Source of the DNA: Ehretia macrophylla
Taxonomy: Eukaryota > Streptophyta > Magnoliopsida > Boraginales > Ehretiaceae
Direction: 5' to 3'
Assembly (NCBI GenBank): GCA_037974665.1
Contig: CM075770.1
Coordinates: 9,436,501-9,500,500 of the forward strand
Length of the DNA stretch: 64,000 bases
Positions within the stretch are counted from its first letter, which is position 1, and every line of letters begins with the position of its first letter. Positions 12,890-23,950 of the stretch are shown one piece after another. The position numbers were made by a program, and so were the translations under genes. The notes under the pieces are model-generated. The model searched no databases and was not told the DNA's origin. It worked only from the letters and a program-made list of their open reading frames with translations.

Positions 12890-15744
12890 TAAAACAAATG
12901 GGAAAACTATGTTTGTAAATGGACAAAGGCTAAAACCAGCGATCCAGTTAAAGAATTAAGATGAAGAGTCAATTGAACTTAAGAATCCAATCCCTACAGA
13001 GTAACAATTTCAAAGTAATTATGTCTGGCTGAAGACGTTAAACTTAGCGCTCCTAGGAGGCAACCTAGGATTTTTAATTTTATTTTTATTCTTTTTGTTA
13101 TTTTTATTAGTACCAAATGAGTATTTCTCCAGCTTAAAGTAGTTTGGGTCTTAACCCTGAAAAACACTCATAAAGGTATAATTGTCATGATACTAGTGGT
13201 CACTGTACGTTTTCTGTGTGCGGTTGTCTGACCAGTGCAACTCTGTCTAACAATATTTGCCACTCCACCAGCTTAATGTAGTTTAGGGTCTGTTTGGGCA
13301 TTACTTGATAAGGTAGTTAGGAGTGAGAGCATTCACCAGACGGTATTGTCTGTAACGTAAAACCCCACTGTCTTGCTCTTGACCCTGTAGAACTGGTTGT
13401 GGCCCCATGTGAGTGCCGAAGGAAAGTACTAGACGGCGTGAACACAGAAACCTCTGGAAAAGCTAGTCCCTTGATTTTAATATATTATTTAAAAAAAAAA
13501 AATTGCCCGAAGGCGTTAAACTACGGCACTTAATTGTGTGTGTATGTCTTGCTGGCTGACATTAAATGGTTCCAGTGCCCATTCCCGGTTAGAAGGAAAA
13601 ACTCTGACAATTTATGTGACGCACTCATCCTAAATGGATGGGAGGATGGGTACACAGTGGCAACATTCGGTAGTAACTGTCTGAGGATAAAACAGGGTGT
13701 TGTTTGTACTAGGGTGTGTGCCTCACATGAACCCAAGTGATCTCTGGGTAATCTAGGATCTCGTGGTGGTAACATTCCAAGGTTTGTCCTAAATGTTGTC
13801 GTTTGGTTATCAATTAGCTTTAAATTGGCATTAACTTCAACGTTAGGAGGTCTTTTTCCACTGTTATGGAAATAGTGGCTCTCATGGTATTTGAGAGAAA
13901 GATAACTTATACCATTCTGAGGGGTAAGTGATACGTGATTCATCACCTCTGCTTCGGCCAGTTCTTACGCTATGGCGGGTAGATTTACTTTCCAGATTTT
14001 AATGTCATTCACTTGGTGTTCGGATGTGGTTTACTTTGCTGCATAGGTATGAAACTGAAATAGGATTGGGATCCTATTTTTGCTTTTCCCAGGCTTCCAG
14101 TGTTGCCTTCCAAACTAGCGGACAACTCTTCGTTAAGTTGATGAACTCTAAATTTAGTCTAAACTCAAATTTTCTTAAATTAAATCTGGATCCAACAGTT
14201 CCTTTTGGCAGCATATATAAGGTTTGAATCTTGATGGATGACTATTGATCGGTGTTCATTTATATATTCTTACACTTGTTTTAGGATATTTAAATGGTTT
14301 AAAATTCGTGTATTTATTTTTCTCATGTACCAATTTTATTTTATTTTATAAAAAAAAAACTCTTGTAGGAAATAGGTTTGAGGAAGATTATATCTTCCTA
14401 CTTTGTGAATTTACAAAAGCATTTAAGACAGAAACGGGAAGAATCACGCTCGAACGCACTTAAAGGGCACTCGAGCGCGGTATGACCTAACTAACGGGTT
14501 TAAAGCCCTCTTTCTTTCTTCTTCTCCTCATTTTCCTTTCTCTCCACTGTCGCCTCCTCTCTCTTTCTCTCTCTCTCAAAATTTTTTTTTTCTTTCATTT
14601 CTCTATTTAGCTGCATTCAACACAATGATGTTCGGAACTCTCACGCCTGATCAATTTGCCATGGTTGTGTACTATTTTGCAAGCATTTTCATCCTTTACA
14701 TTTTTTTTTATTTATCTCCTAGTTAAGTGGGATTGTAGGAATATTATGAATGATTGAAGTTAATCATATATTTTTAAGTTTAGAGGATAGTCTTCTGTTG
14801 TTGTATTTTTATTTTCTTTTATGTAATGTCTTTATGATTAATAAAATAGTGTGGTTTGTTTATAGTTTTTGTATTCATATAATCTATATATATATATATA
14901 TATATATTTATGTATTTTTTATGTTAAGATATTTATGTTAAATAATGTATATATATTTATGTATATATATATGTTAGTATGCTATATATGTATTTATTGC
15001 TATTAAAAAAATAAAAAAATAAAAAAATCACTGAAAAAACGCAGCAGGACGCACGAGCGCCCTGTAGGCGCTCGAGCGCCCAACCACAGTCGAGGCTTAT
15101 AACATAAGCCCCGATTGCAGCAGCCTTGAAACCTAAAAAAATACACCCCCCACTCACGGAAATCACCCACAAACCTCAACAAAACCCTTCCCCACCCCAA
15201 GTTTTCTCCAGATCTACATTAAGAGGTTAGTTTTTATGCTTTCTTTCTTATTTTTTGCATTTATTTTCAGTTTATTTCAAGTATTAGATCTATTTTATAT
15301 ATTTATTTACGTATGTATATACGCATATTTGAAGGCTTTAGGATGATTCTTACTGCTTACTTTCAGTTTATTGTTGTTCTATAGCTCTTAATCTTCGTTT
15401 TGGTATGATTTTTTTTCAGATTTATGTATGTATATATGAATGTTTATGTGTATGTATATGTGTATGTATATAGAATTTGGTTAGATTTTAATTTTAAATT
15501 TTATGTTAGAATTCCTTTAAAGTTAATTCTAAAAAAATAAATTCTGAAAATTAAAAAAAAAAAATTCAGAGTTATGTAGATTCATATATGTCTATTATTT
15601 TTGTTACCCTACATCTAAGATTTATAAATTATTTACATGTTATAGAATTTAACCGGATGATTTATAATGTTGTGTGTTAAGGATGATTTTGCGGTTGTTA
15701 TTTGGTGTTGTTTGAATAAATAGTATTTATGTAAATTAAAAAAA

Positions 15745-15798
<54 letters not shown>

Positions 15799-15840
15799 GT
15801 TTTGTGACTTTTCTGATTTAGTTTTTTTTTTTTATTATTA
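12890..15840 (+). other. Non-coding middle of the Athila element (after integrase)
   Basis: About 3 kb of element-internal DNA with no supported gene. It holds a polypyrimidine stretch (14505-14605), (TA)n runs at 14885-14910 and 15752-15795, and two GC-rich patches carrying the CTCGAGCGC motif (around 14470 and 15070). Such a long spacer before a 3' ORF is usual for Athila relatives. Confidence 0.6.
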
Positions 15841-15843
15841 AGA

Positions 15844-16907
15844 TTATGGCTCCCAAAAGGCAGAAATTATCATTGACTGCAAGACTTGACAATGCTCAAA
15901 TTGAGGCCGACACTAATTTTTCGGATGCGTTGAGAGCCTCCGAAGGTGGGCAATGTGCTTTTGAATTTTTTGAGTGGTATTTTCTTGATTGTTTTTAGCA
16001 CCCACCTTTTGATGATGTTCCTGTTTTTCCTCGTTTCATTCGCCCTTTTTATGAGCATCTTTCGTACGATAATGAAAAATTTACTGCATCAATTGATGGT
16101 TTTGAATTTCAATTTACTACTGCTGATATCATGACTATACTGTGTGGGCATGATTATTTTTATGAGGAAAATATGGATTTCCCTGCTATATCTACTGATT
16201 TAGACATTGCTACAAATTTGTGTGGGGGTCCGGTTCTGCCACACGGTGTGGGTGTAAAGAGATCTTCCCTTCCAAGGGACATATGGTTAACAGATATCAT
16301 TGTTAAAAAGAACATTTTCCCTTATGGTCATGATCATGAAAGGACGGGAGTTATTTTACAAGTTTTATATTGGATTTATCAAGGTGCTCTTTTTGATGTT
16401 GGAGTTGTTATTGGGGACAACATGATGAGTCTTATAGACCACATGAGGAGGTTTGATGCTACATCTACACTTCGTTTTCCTCGACTGATAATTTCTTTGC
16501 TTCAACGGTTTGATTTTCCTTTTGCACCTGATGAGCCATACATGGATCTCCCTATTACTTTATATGGTGAATCAGAGTTCTCGAAGAGTTTTAAACATTT
16601 GGAGCGCGCTGTTCGAAAAATGCCCTTAGCATTAAATGCTCCACGACCTTCCACTCAATTTGCTGAAGGCGCCACTTCTTCCCACCAACAGGGTGATCAA
16701 TCTGAAGAATCATTAATGAAAAAAATGTACAAAGAACTGCAAGCCATGAATACTAACCTTGCTGCAAGATTGGGATATATAGGTGAACTGAAAGCTGAAT
16801 TTGCTGAATTTAAGCAGTCACAGAGGGAAGAGTTTGCTGCATTACGAGCTGAACTTGCTTCAATGAGAGGTTCAGGCTCAAGTCCTCAGCCGCCACCACC
16901 ATCGTAA
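15844..16907 (+). pseudogene. Extra 3' ORF of the Athila element (plant transposon protein, sometimes called env-like)
   Basis: Opens with MAPKRQKLSLTARLDN and contains a block resembling the plant retrotransposon 3' ORF family, for example NIFPYGHDHERTG and VLYWIYQGALFDVGV, then a Glu/Lys-rich heptad-like part (ELKAEFAEFKQSQREEFAAL) likely to form a coiled coil and a proline-rich end. No membrane anchor is evident, so calling it an envelope would go beyond the sequence. The function of this family is unknown. Decayed. Confidence 0.6.
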
Positions 16908-18155
16908 TTTAGTGGCGTGTTTTTTTTTTAATGTTATTTTAGTTATTTCATCAATTTTTTTATATTTTAATTTTTATTTAACCTCACGGCTAATGTTGGT
17001 TTTTGAGATTTTGTTTGACAATTATTCTTTCAGAAAGTTTTTGAGGAACATTGCTTGGATTGTTTATCAGGTTGTGTCTTTCTTTTTACTTTGAATTACA
17101 TAGTTTTCTTTCATTGAGGACAATGTAAGGTTTGAGTTTGAGGAGAAAAAAAAAAGTTGATACCAACCTGATACCAAAAAAAAAAAAAAAAATTTACTTC
17201 ACTTATTCATAATAATTAAAATTGAATGGTTAATTGTTGAAATATGGTTAGATTGTGATAAAATATTTGAATTAACTGTGAATTTGGAATGAAAAAATTA
17301 TTAGCTGCTAAGAGTTAAGTTTATATCTAGATTTTTTTTGAAACCTTATTAACTATTATTACATCCCAACAGTGTCACATGATTTAATTAGAAGTTTTTG
17401 ATTAATTATCAAAAAAAGAGTAGATTGGGATGTTTTCAATGTGAGATGTTGTGTTTTATTAAAATTTGACTTATTTTTCTAGATTGGTATACTCCTTTGA
17501 AAAAAAAATGCGTAGATGACTCGCTCAGCATCATTCAAATATCAAAAATGTTGATTCAACAAAAAAAAATGCAGCAAAGAAATCCATAACAAATGCTTTC
17601 TTCTAACCATTTTTGAGCATTTTTGTTATGAAAAAAGCTATCAATACAAATCTTGTCAGACAAGCCTTCTTTCACCAAACACAATTCAACCGAAGAAAAG
17701 GCAATACTTCAATGAAGTCGTTGAATCAACCAACATCTATCATTCGAGTCATCTATTTCATAAAATATATATATATATATATATATATATAGAAAAAATC
17801 TAAGGGAGTACTACATGATTTGGAAGGTAGTTGAGTTTTAACATTTCATGACTATCCATAGAAAATATTTTCGATTTTACAAATTTTGCATGATTAATTT
17901 TCTTACTTCTTAATTGAGTTACAAGTGCTTAAAAAGGCTCAAAGGATTTTTTGTAATTAAGTTGGTTTCATTTCTTCTAGATACAAAACGATTTCTTGGG
18001 GTGGAATTGTTTGGAAGACAAATTCACTGTTAATCTTGTAATTTTATAAAATTTAACTGTATGAATACATTGATTGCTTAGATTTAATATTTATGAATAT
18101 ATGAAGTAATTGATGCCTTTACTTGAGGACAAACAAATAATGGGTTTGAGGAGGT
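16908..18155 (+). other. 3' non-coding end and polypurine tract of the Athila element
   Basis: AT-rich tail with a (TA)n run at 17766-17791. Just before the 3' LTR the sequence GGGTTTGAGGAGGT is the likely polypurine tract that primes plus-strand synthesis. No gene seen. Confidence 0.7.
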
Positions 18156-19784
18156 TGATAAATCTGTATTTTTAGTAAGTTTAACCTATTAAATCATGTA
18201 TATTGCATTATTATTTCAAGCTTAATTGTATATTTTACACAAATTTAATGCAATATAGGTTCTGAAGAAGAAATAGCAAAAATGGCCACAAAAGCCAACT
18301 TTTGAAGTGAATTTTCGGCGCAATACTAAAGGAGGAAGGAAGAACGACCTTGACACAAGCAAATCGAGTTTGAATTTGGCCAAACAGAGTGCGAAAACGG
18401 ATTCAGGACGCTGAAAAACCTTGAAGTAGCTTTTGTCAACTTTTTGGTCAAAGTCAAAGTCAACAGATGAATAGTAAAAGTCCACTTTTGGTCAAAGTCA
18501 AAGTCAAGATGTGAATAGTAAAAGTCAATGCATGAATAGTAAAGTCAATGTGTGAATAGTATCTTTGCTGACATCACGCTGACACATTGATGACCTAGGC
18601 GAATGACATCACGCTGACACAATGATGACTTAGGCGAATGACATCATGCTGACACAATGATGACCTAGGCAAATGGCATCACACTGACACATTGATGATA
18701 TCATGGTTTGAATAGTACTTGTGAATAGTGCCAAAATTTCTCTATAAATACTTCATTCCTCATTTCATTTTTCTTGTACCATTTTCTCTTCTTAGCTTAG
18801 ATTTTGCTCTTGTGTTTGAGTGCTTTAGTTATTATTCTGAGTTGTGTGCAAAGTTTTAATCCCAAATGGAGGGGCTAGTGAGCCATCATCATACCGAAAT
18901 CATACCGGTCTACCAAAATCCGTTCAACACGATAAGTATTCTTTTATTTTGGTTTTCGTTATGATTTCTTGTACTTTACAGTTTATTATGGCACACTAGA
19001 CTCGATATTCGGGGTGATACGTGTGAGGTTACTCTTGTACATATGTTGTGATTCAGATTTATTAAAGTCTCGTATTTCTATTTTTAAGTATTCTTTGATT
19101 AATTATACGTATACTTGTAGTTATGTTATATTTAATTGAAAGTACATATACGCCCAGTTTTGTAAACCAATGGCAATACGAGACTACCTCGGATGGATTC
19201 TAGTCTGGTTGTACCGACACCTCCAGGTTACATAAGTGAAGGATTAATTGAGATATTGGAAATCGTTAGGTTGTACCAACACATCCAGTCTTGTTAATTA
19301 ATTAATCTTATCACTTACGTGATTATAGGCTCATTTCAGTAGTGGGAGCTTGTGGCCCTATTTCTGAATGATTTAACTTTTAATCTGAATCAATAACTTT
19401 GTACATGCGTATACCGAGCTATAACCACCCTGAATCATTAACCCTTTGGATTTTTAGTGTTGAGTGTTGTGATTCTTTAATTTAGTACTTTTGATTAATT
19501 CACTTTTGGACTTTGTTACTACCGTATCTTTGGACATTTTGTAGATATTTCTTGGACTTAATTTTTCGTACTTCCGTACTTTTGGACTTTTAGACTTTTG
19601 GACTTAATCAAACTTATCTGTGACGGGAGATAGTCAAACAATTCTAAATTAAGGACTTAACTTAACTTGATAACTCAATCTCTGTGGATCGACCCTCTAC
19701 TCGCCACAGCTAGAGGTAATTTAAGGTAAGCAATATTTTCAATCATTTAACCTTACTATTTTTTAGCGCAAAACGACGCGATCA
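18156..19784 (+). repeat. 3' LTR of the Athila element
   Basis: 1,629-bp partner of the repeat at 5651-7348, with the same TGATAAATC start and GCGATCA end. It is about 70 bp shorter, mainly because it has fewer units of the internal tandem arrays. It is followed directly by the CCTAC target duplication. Confidence 0.93.
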
Positions 19785-20030
19785 CCTACCCCCAGCCCCA
19801 CGCGCCACCCACCCCCCACCCCCAGCAACACACCCATCACCTCTACCCTGCCTATCACCCCAACCCTACCCCTACCCCCACCCGCCACCCCCAACCCTAT
19901 TCCCACCTTCCCCGTTACCCTCTGTCACCCCCATTACCATTTTCACCCCCCACCCGTCAACCCTCATCCCCATTCCCATCCTAATCGTCAAACTCGAGCC
20001 CCATTATCACCCTCCCCGTCACCCCCACCT
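19785..20030. repeat. C-rich low-complexity block
   Basis: About 245 bp built of ACCCC/CACCCC-like units, strikingly C-rich in a genome region that is otherwise AT-rich, followed by a TG-rich stretch to about 20120. The retrotransposon inserted at its left edge. The minus strand has several runs of three or more G close together and could fold as a G-quadruplex. Confidence 0.85.
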
Positions 20031-20289
20031 TCATGTGATGTGTGTGTAGATATGTTTGTGTCTGCGTGATGTGTATGCGTGTGCATGTGTCGTGTGAGTG
20101 TTGTGTGCTATGTGTGTTTTGTGGTGGTAGGAGGTGGAGGAAGAAGAAGAAGAAAAAACATAAAACTAAAAATAATGATAAAATAAAGAATTTCATTATA
20201 TAATAAGTATAATTAAGTAATTTTAGTCATGAAATCAAGGGCAATAATGTCATTTAACACAAATAATATTTATTTGATAAGTTTTTAAC

Positions 20290-20545
20290 TGTTATTTGCG
20301 GTAGGGACTAATGGTAAAATATTTGTAAAATAATAGAGATTAATAGTGAGACTTTTGCAAACAATAGAGAGTAATCATATGACTTTTAAAATAATATAGA
20401 CTAATAGTCAGACTTTTGTAAATATTAAGGACTAGTGGTCAGACTTTTGCAAATAATGAGGCCTAACCGCTTGACATTTAAAATAATTGGGACTAGTTGT
20501 CTACATCGTGTAAATAATAAGGAGTATTTGTACAATTTTCCCTAA
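20290..20545. repeat. Degenerate tandem repeat
   Basis: About six diverged units of roughly 35-45 bp of the pattern 'GACTAATAGTCAGACTTTT then GCAAATAAT'. No coding potential. Confidence 0.6.
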
Positions 20546-20567
20546 TTATTTACTTTAATTACGCCAT

Positions 20568-21031
20568 CTCTAATTTACGAGAGATATTTAATTTTTTTAC
20601 TTTCATAAATGACAAAATATGTTACGGTATAATCATGCACGCTCATGCTCTTTGGACGCACTTATGGGTTTATAATTTTTAGTTTGACCCAATGTATGAT
20701 TTTATATAAGGTAGTTTCATTGCCATTAATTTCAAGAAAATAATCAACGTAGATGATACTTCACTTGTAATATGTTCTTTTATTGCTCTTTCTATAGGAC
20801 TCTAATTTACGAGAGATATTTAGTTTTTTTATTTTCATAAATGACAAAATATGTTACAGTATAATCATACATGCTCATACTCTTTGGACGCACTTATGGG
20901 TTTATAATTTTTAGTTTGACCCAATGTATGATTTTATATAAGGTAGTTTCATTGCCATTAATTTCAAAAAAATAATAAACGTAGATGATACTTCACTTGT
21001 AATATGTTATTTTATTGCTCTTTCTATAGGA
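20568..21031. repeat. 232-bp tandem duplication (two copies)
   Basis: Copy one is 20568-20799 and copy two 20800-21031, each beginning CTCTAATTTACGAGAG and ending TTTCTATAGGA. They differ at about nine positions (near 4 percent). Each copy holds a TATATAAGG box. No gene is evident in either copy. Confidence 0.92.
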
Positions 21032-21587
21032 TGTGAAAAAAGGGCTCTCCAAATTTGAGTGCAAAAAATTGCGAACTTTAAATTTCACTTTGGTATAATA
21101 TTATGCAAACCTTTAGATTTCACTTTGGTAATTTTTTACGTTACTACTTGCCATTTTTTGTTATTTTACCTGTCTTTTATCTTCATTCATTTGCCTATTT
21201 TGATCATTGCACATTTCTTCTTTTATATTTAGTTGTCCTTTTTTCATATATTTTAATATATACTACGAGGCATAATAGAAATTTTGTCTAAAATGTGAGA
21301 ACATAATAGATATTTGGTCATACACATCACATATGCGGAAAACTTTTCAATTTGATTCTATTAAATGCCATGGCCCACAATGTTACATATGAAAGGGTAT
21401 AAGAGTCTTTTTGATCTGCATATGAATGAATACATATTAAATGCTGCGATCCAACTGCTACGTGTCGCCGCTTTGTTGTTTCCCGGAGCGGGGAGCCCGG
21501 TCATGAGAGTTTTCCCAGTGTTCGAGGATGAACAGAGTTGATTTTTGACCATATCGTGAATGCCATTTTACTTCTTCCATTGATTTT
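21032..21587. other. Intergenic region
   Basis: AT-rich to about 21350, then a more GC-balanced stretch (21361-21550) with no recognisable protein on either strand. It leads into the long inverted repeat. Confidence 0.5.
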
Positions 21588-22054
21588 TTACCCTCGCTTA
21601 GCAAAGGACCATGAATTTAGTTTCTTGGTGCTCAAGATAGTTGACCAGGTCCTAGTCAGTAGGCGTTCTTGCGTGCAAGAAACCCTCCTGCTTACCTCCT
21701 GCCATTGCCGTACTTGCAACGTTCATAACTTGTAAGAAAAGGAAAAACCAAACTACACGTCTTTAAAAAATTAATGAAACGTGACAGAAATACCTACAGA
21801 AAATTAATTTTTATTTTCTGTACGTATTATTAATTTTTATTTTTTTAGGTATTTCAGTCACGTTTTATTAATTTTTTAAAGACGTGTAGTTTGGTTTTTC
21901 CTTTTCTTACAAGTTATGAACGTTGCAAGTACGGCAATGGCAGGAGGTAAGCAGGAGGGTTTCTTGCACGCAAGAACGCCTACTGCCTAGGACCTGGTCA
22001 ACTATCTTGAGCACCAAGAAATTAAATTCATGGTCCTTTGCTAAGTGAGGGTAA
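21588..22054. repeat. Long near-perfect inverted repeat (foldback, about 208-bp arms)
   Basis: The left arm (about 21588-21795) is the reverse complement of the right arm (about 21847-22054) with around five mismatches; the loop of some 50 bp holds a small hairpin of its own (ACAGAAAATT ... TTTTCTGT). The ends are TTACCCTC / GAGGGTAA. No clear target-site duplication flanks it. A transcript would form a long double-stranded hairpin. It could be a foldback transposon or MITE, or an inverted duplication serving as a small-RNA source. Confidence 0.9.
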
Positions 22055-22348
22055 TATCTAGCGTGGCCTGAGTATTCTCATTTGCATGTAATCTTTGTCT
22101 TAAATCTTTTTATAGCTTATTGATATGTTCCAAAAAATTCTACTTGAATCTATTTGATTTTTTTTACTAACCAAACTCGTGCTCGAAAATCAAACAATTT
22201 TGAATGCGGTTTTTTTGGGTCCAAATGTATCTTGTCTTTACAACAAATGATTTTCCTTGGTTATTTATTTGTCTTCGCAAAAGTGAATTTAAAAAAAAAA
22301 AAAAAAAAAAGCAAGATTTGTTTCAGAAAATCAGCAAAAATTGGTAAT
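22055..22348. other. Spacer between inverted repeat and tRNA-Leu
   Basis: About 290 bp with a long A-run at 22292-22310. No gene. The T-run on the minus strand at about 22335-22340 would serve as the pol III terminator of the tRNA-Leu gene. Confidence 0.6.
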
Positions 22349-22429
22349 TGTCAAGAATGGGATTCGAACCCATGCCCTTTCGGACCAGTACCTGAAACTG
22401 GCGCCTTAGACCAACTCGGCCATCTTGAC
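22349..22429 (-). tRNA. trnL-CAG: tRNA-Leu (anticodon CAG)
   Basis: 81-nt tRNA on the minus strand. Acceptor stem GTCAAGA/TCTTGAC with discriminator A, class II long variable arm, A box (GGCCGAGTTGG), anticodon stem CCAGT/ACTGG around loop TTCAGGT (CAG), T-arm with GGGTTCGAATCCC as B box. No intron. A run of T on the minus strand downstream terminates pol III. All stems pair, so it looks functional. Confidence 0.97.
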
Positions 22430-23410
22430 TTGTTACTTCGATATTTCCAACATAATTTATATCAATTAATTTTCCACCATTGCGAGTCATCACCCAGGCC
22501 TTTTGAAGTACCCGCGCATTTATGAGACAACTTTCGTCATGAAAAATGAATACTCACGCATCACCATTTTCAACCAAAGAGCTTATCTATAACCTGCAAA
22601 TTCTTCATATCCTCCTTAACATCTTAGTTTGATAAATAAACCAAATGCGTATACAAAACGAACAAAAGAGAGGAATAAAAATGTGATGTTGGTGGATATT
22701 GGGGGACAAATTAAACATGCTCCATTGGGTTTAGAGAGGGTTTCTTTTGGTCAATGGGATTAGAGAGAGTCAAGATTAGATATTTGGGCCTTTAGTTTCT
22801 TTAGTTCAATTTCACCAAGTCTTGTGGTTGGCTTGGTCAACTCCACTTCAAGATGGTAGACTTCGACAAAATCATTCTATTCCATGGAATTATTTAAGCA
22901 ATTGTATACCACCAGGAAATTGGGTCAATTACATCTTATCTCCAGTCCTTTTGAGACGGCATAAAATTAGAATGGTCCATATCTATAAAGAAGCAAACTG
23001 ATGTGTAACTTGAATTGCCAATTATGGATGAGATTACCTTTGAGACACCATCAAATTGTGCAACCTCCATTGCTATTGCAAGTGCACATTGAGAATGACA
23101 TAAGGGTAAAAAATCCTTTAAAATGATTCTTATATATTATGGCCTAGCCTCCTTCCGGAAAAAAAAAAGAAAGAAAGAAAAAAAATATATAGCAGGTGTT
23201 CATGCTTGTAATAGTAATTCGACATTCTTTAAGAAAGAAAATGAACGTAATCTCCTAAGTTATTTCTAATTCTTCTACTTCGAATCATGAACCATGTTTG
23301 AACACTTGGAGTTCAAATTTATGTTTTTTTATTACAAATATTATACAACATTTGATTGGTATAAAACATGCATTGAGACACATTATTACACTACAAGATT
23401 TACTGCCATA

Positions 23411-23470
23411 GAATGATCCGGATCTTGACTAAAGTGAATTGAATGATCCGGATCTTGACTAAAGTGAATT
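23411..23470. repeat. Exact 30-bp tandem duplication
   Basis: Two identical adjacent copies beginning GAATGATCCGGATC. Their identity suggests a recent replication-slippage or repair event. Confidence 0.95.
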
Positions 23471-23485
23471 CTTTAGGCTGTCCTT

Positions 23486-23514
23486 AGTAGAGTCTCTAAA
23501 ATAGAGACTCTACT
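23486..23514. repeat. Perfect short hairpin
   Basis: AGTAGAGTCTCTA, three A, then its exact reverse complement. AGAGTCTCTAAAA recurs at about 23610-23630, so this may be the end of an undetermined small transposon. Confidence 0.7.
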
Positions 23515-23950
23515 ATCGTATAATTATTACGTAATATAGTTCATTTGGTGAAACAAAAATTCATAAAGTAGAGTTTAAAATCACCAAAAGTGGGCCCGGG
23601 TCTCTAAAAAGTACAGAGTCTCTAAAAATGTTAACAATTGTTGACACTAGATGCATGAATTATTGACACTAGATGCATGCATAGAGTCCAAAAGCATTAA
23701 TCTTACTATGGAATTTAGTTCCTCATCTTGTGAAAGTAGCCTTCATAAATTGTAGCAACAAGCCAGCAAGTAAAATGAAATGTGGTATTCAATATACAAG
23801 CACTATGAAGAAACAAATTGGACTATGGCTAATTAATTACTCATTTATTGTTTATAACTTCCAAGAATTATGAATAAATATTTTAGTACAAATAATCTAT
23901 TGTATATATGATAAGAATTTTATAACGAATAGAAATCCGCATTAAATTAT

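Larger units (their letters stand above)
5651..19784 (+). mobile_element. Ty3/gypsy LTR retrotransposon, Athila lineage (14.1 kb, broken)
   Basis: A full-length but decayed element with LTRs at 5651-7348 and 18156-19784, a 5-bp target duplication CCTAC on both sides (5646-5650 and 19785-19789), a primer-binding site after the left LTR and a purine-rich tract before the right one. The order gag, protease, reverse transcriptase/RNase H, integrase places it in Ty3/gypsy. Protease text such as LGRPFLATANAKI and RT text such as FLDGYSGYNQIPV are of Athila type. A long 5.2-kb tail between integrase and the 3' LTR carries one more ORF, as Athila elements often do. The coding part is interrupted about half a dozen times, so it is a fossil. 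By eye the LTRs differ at roughly 3-4 percent of positions, suggesting an insertion age of very roughly 1-3 million years. Confidence 0.95.
22430..23950. other. Intergenic region
   Basis: No gene found. It holds an exact 30-bp tandem duplication (23411-23440 and 23441-23470), a perfect 13-bp-arm hairpin (23486-23514) and a 22-bp tandem repeat with TTGACACTAGATGCATG (23641 and 23663). Confidence 0.5.

Noticed and set aside
22154-22525. 123-codon open frame on the plus strand
   Set aside because: It runs through the antisense of the tRNA-Leu gene and an A-run; the translated text has no family resemblance.
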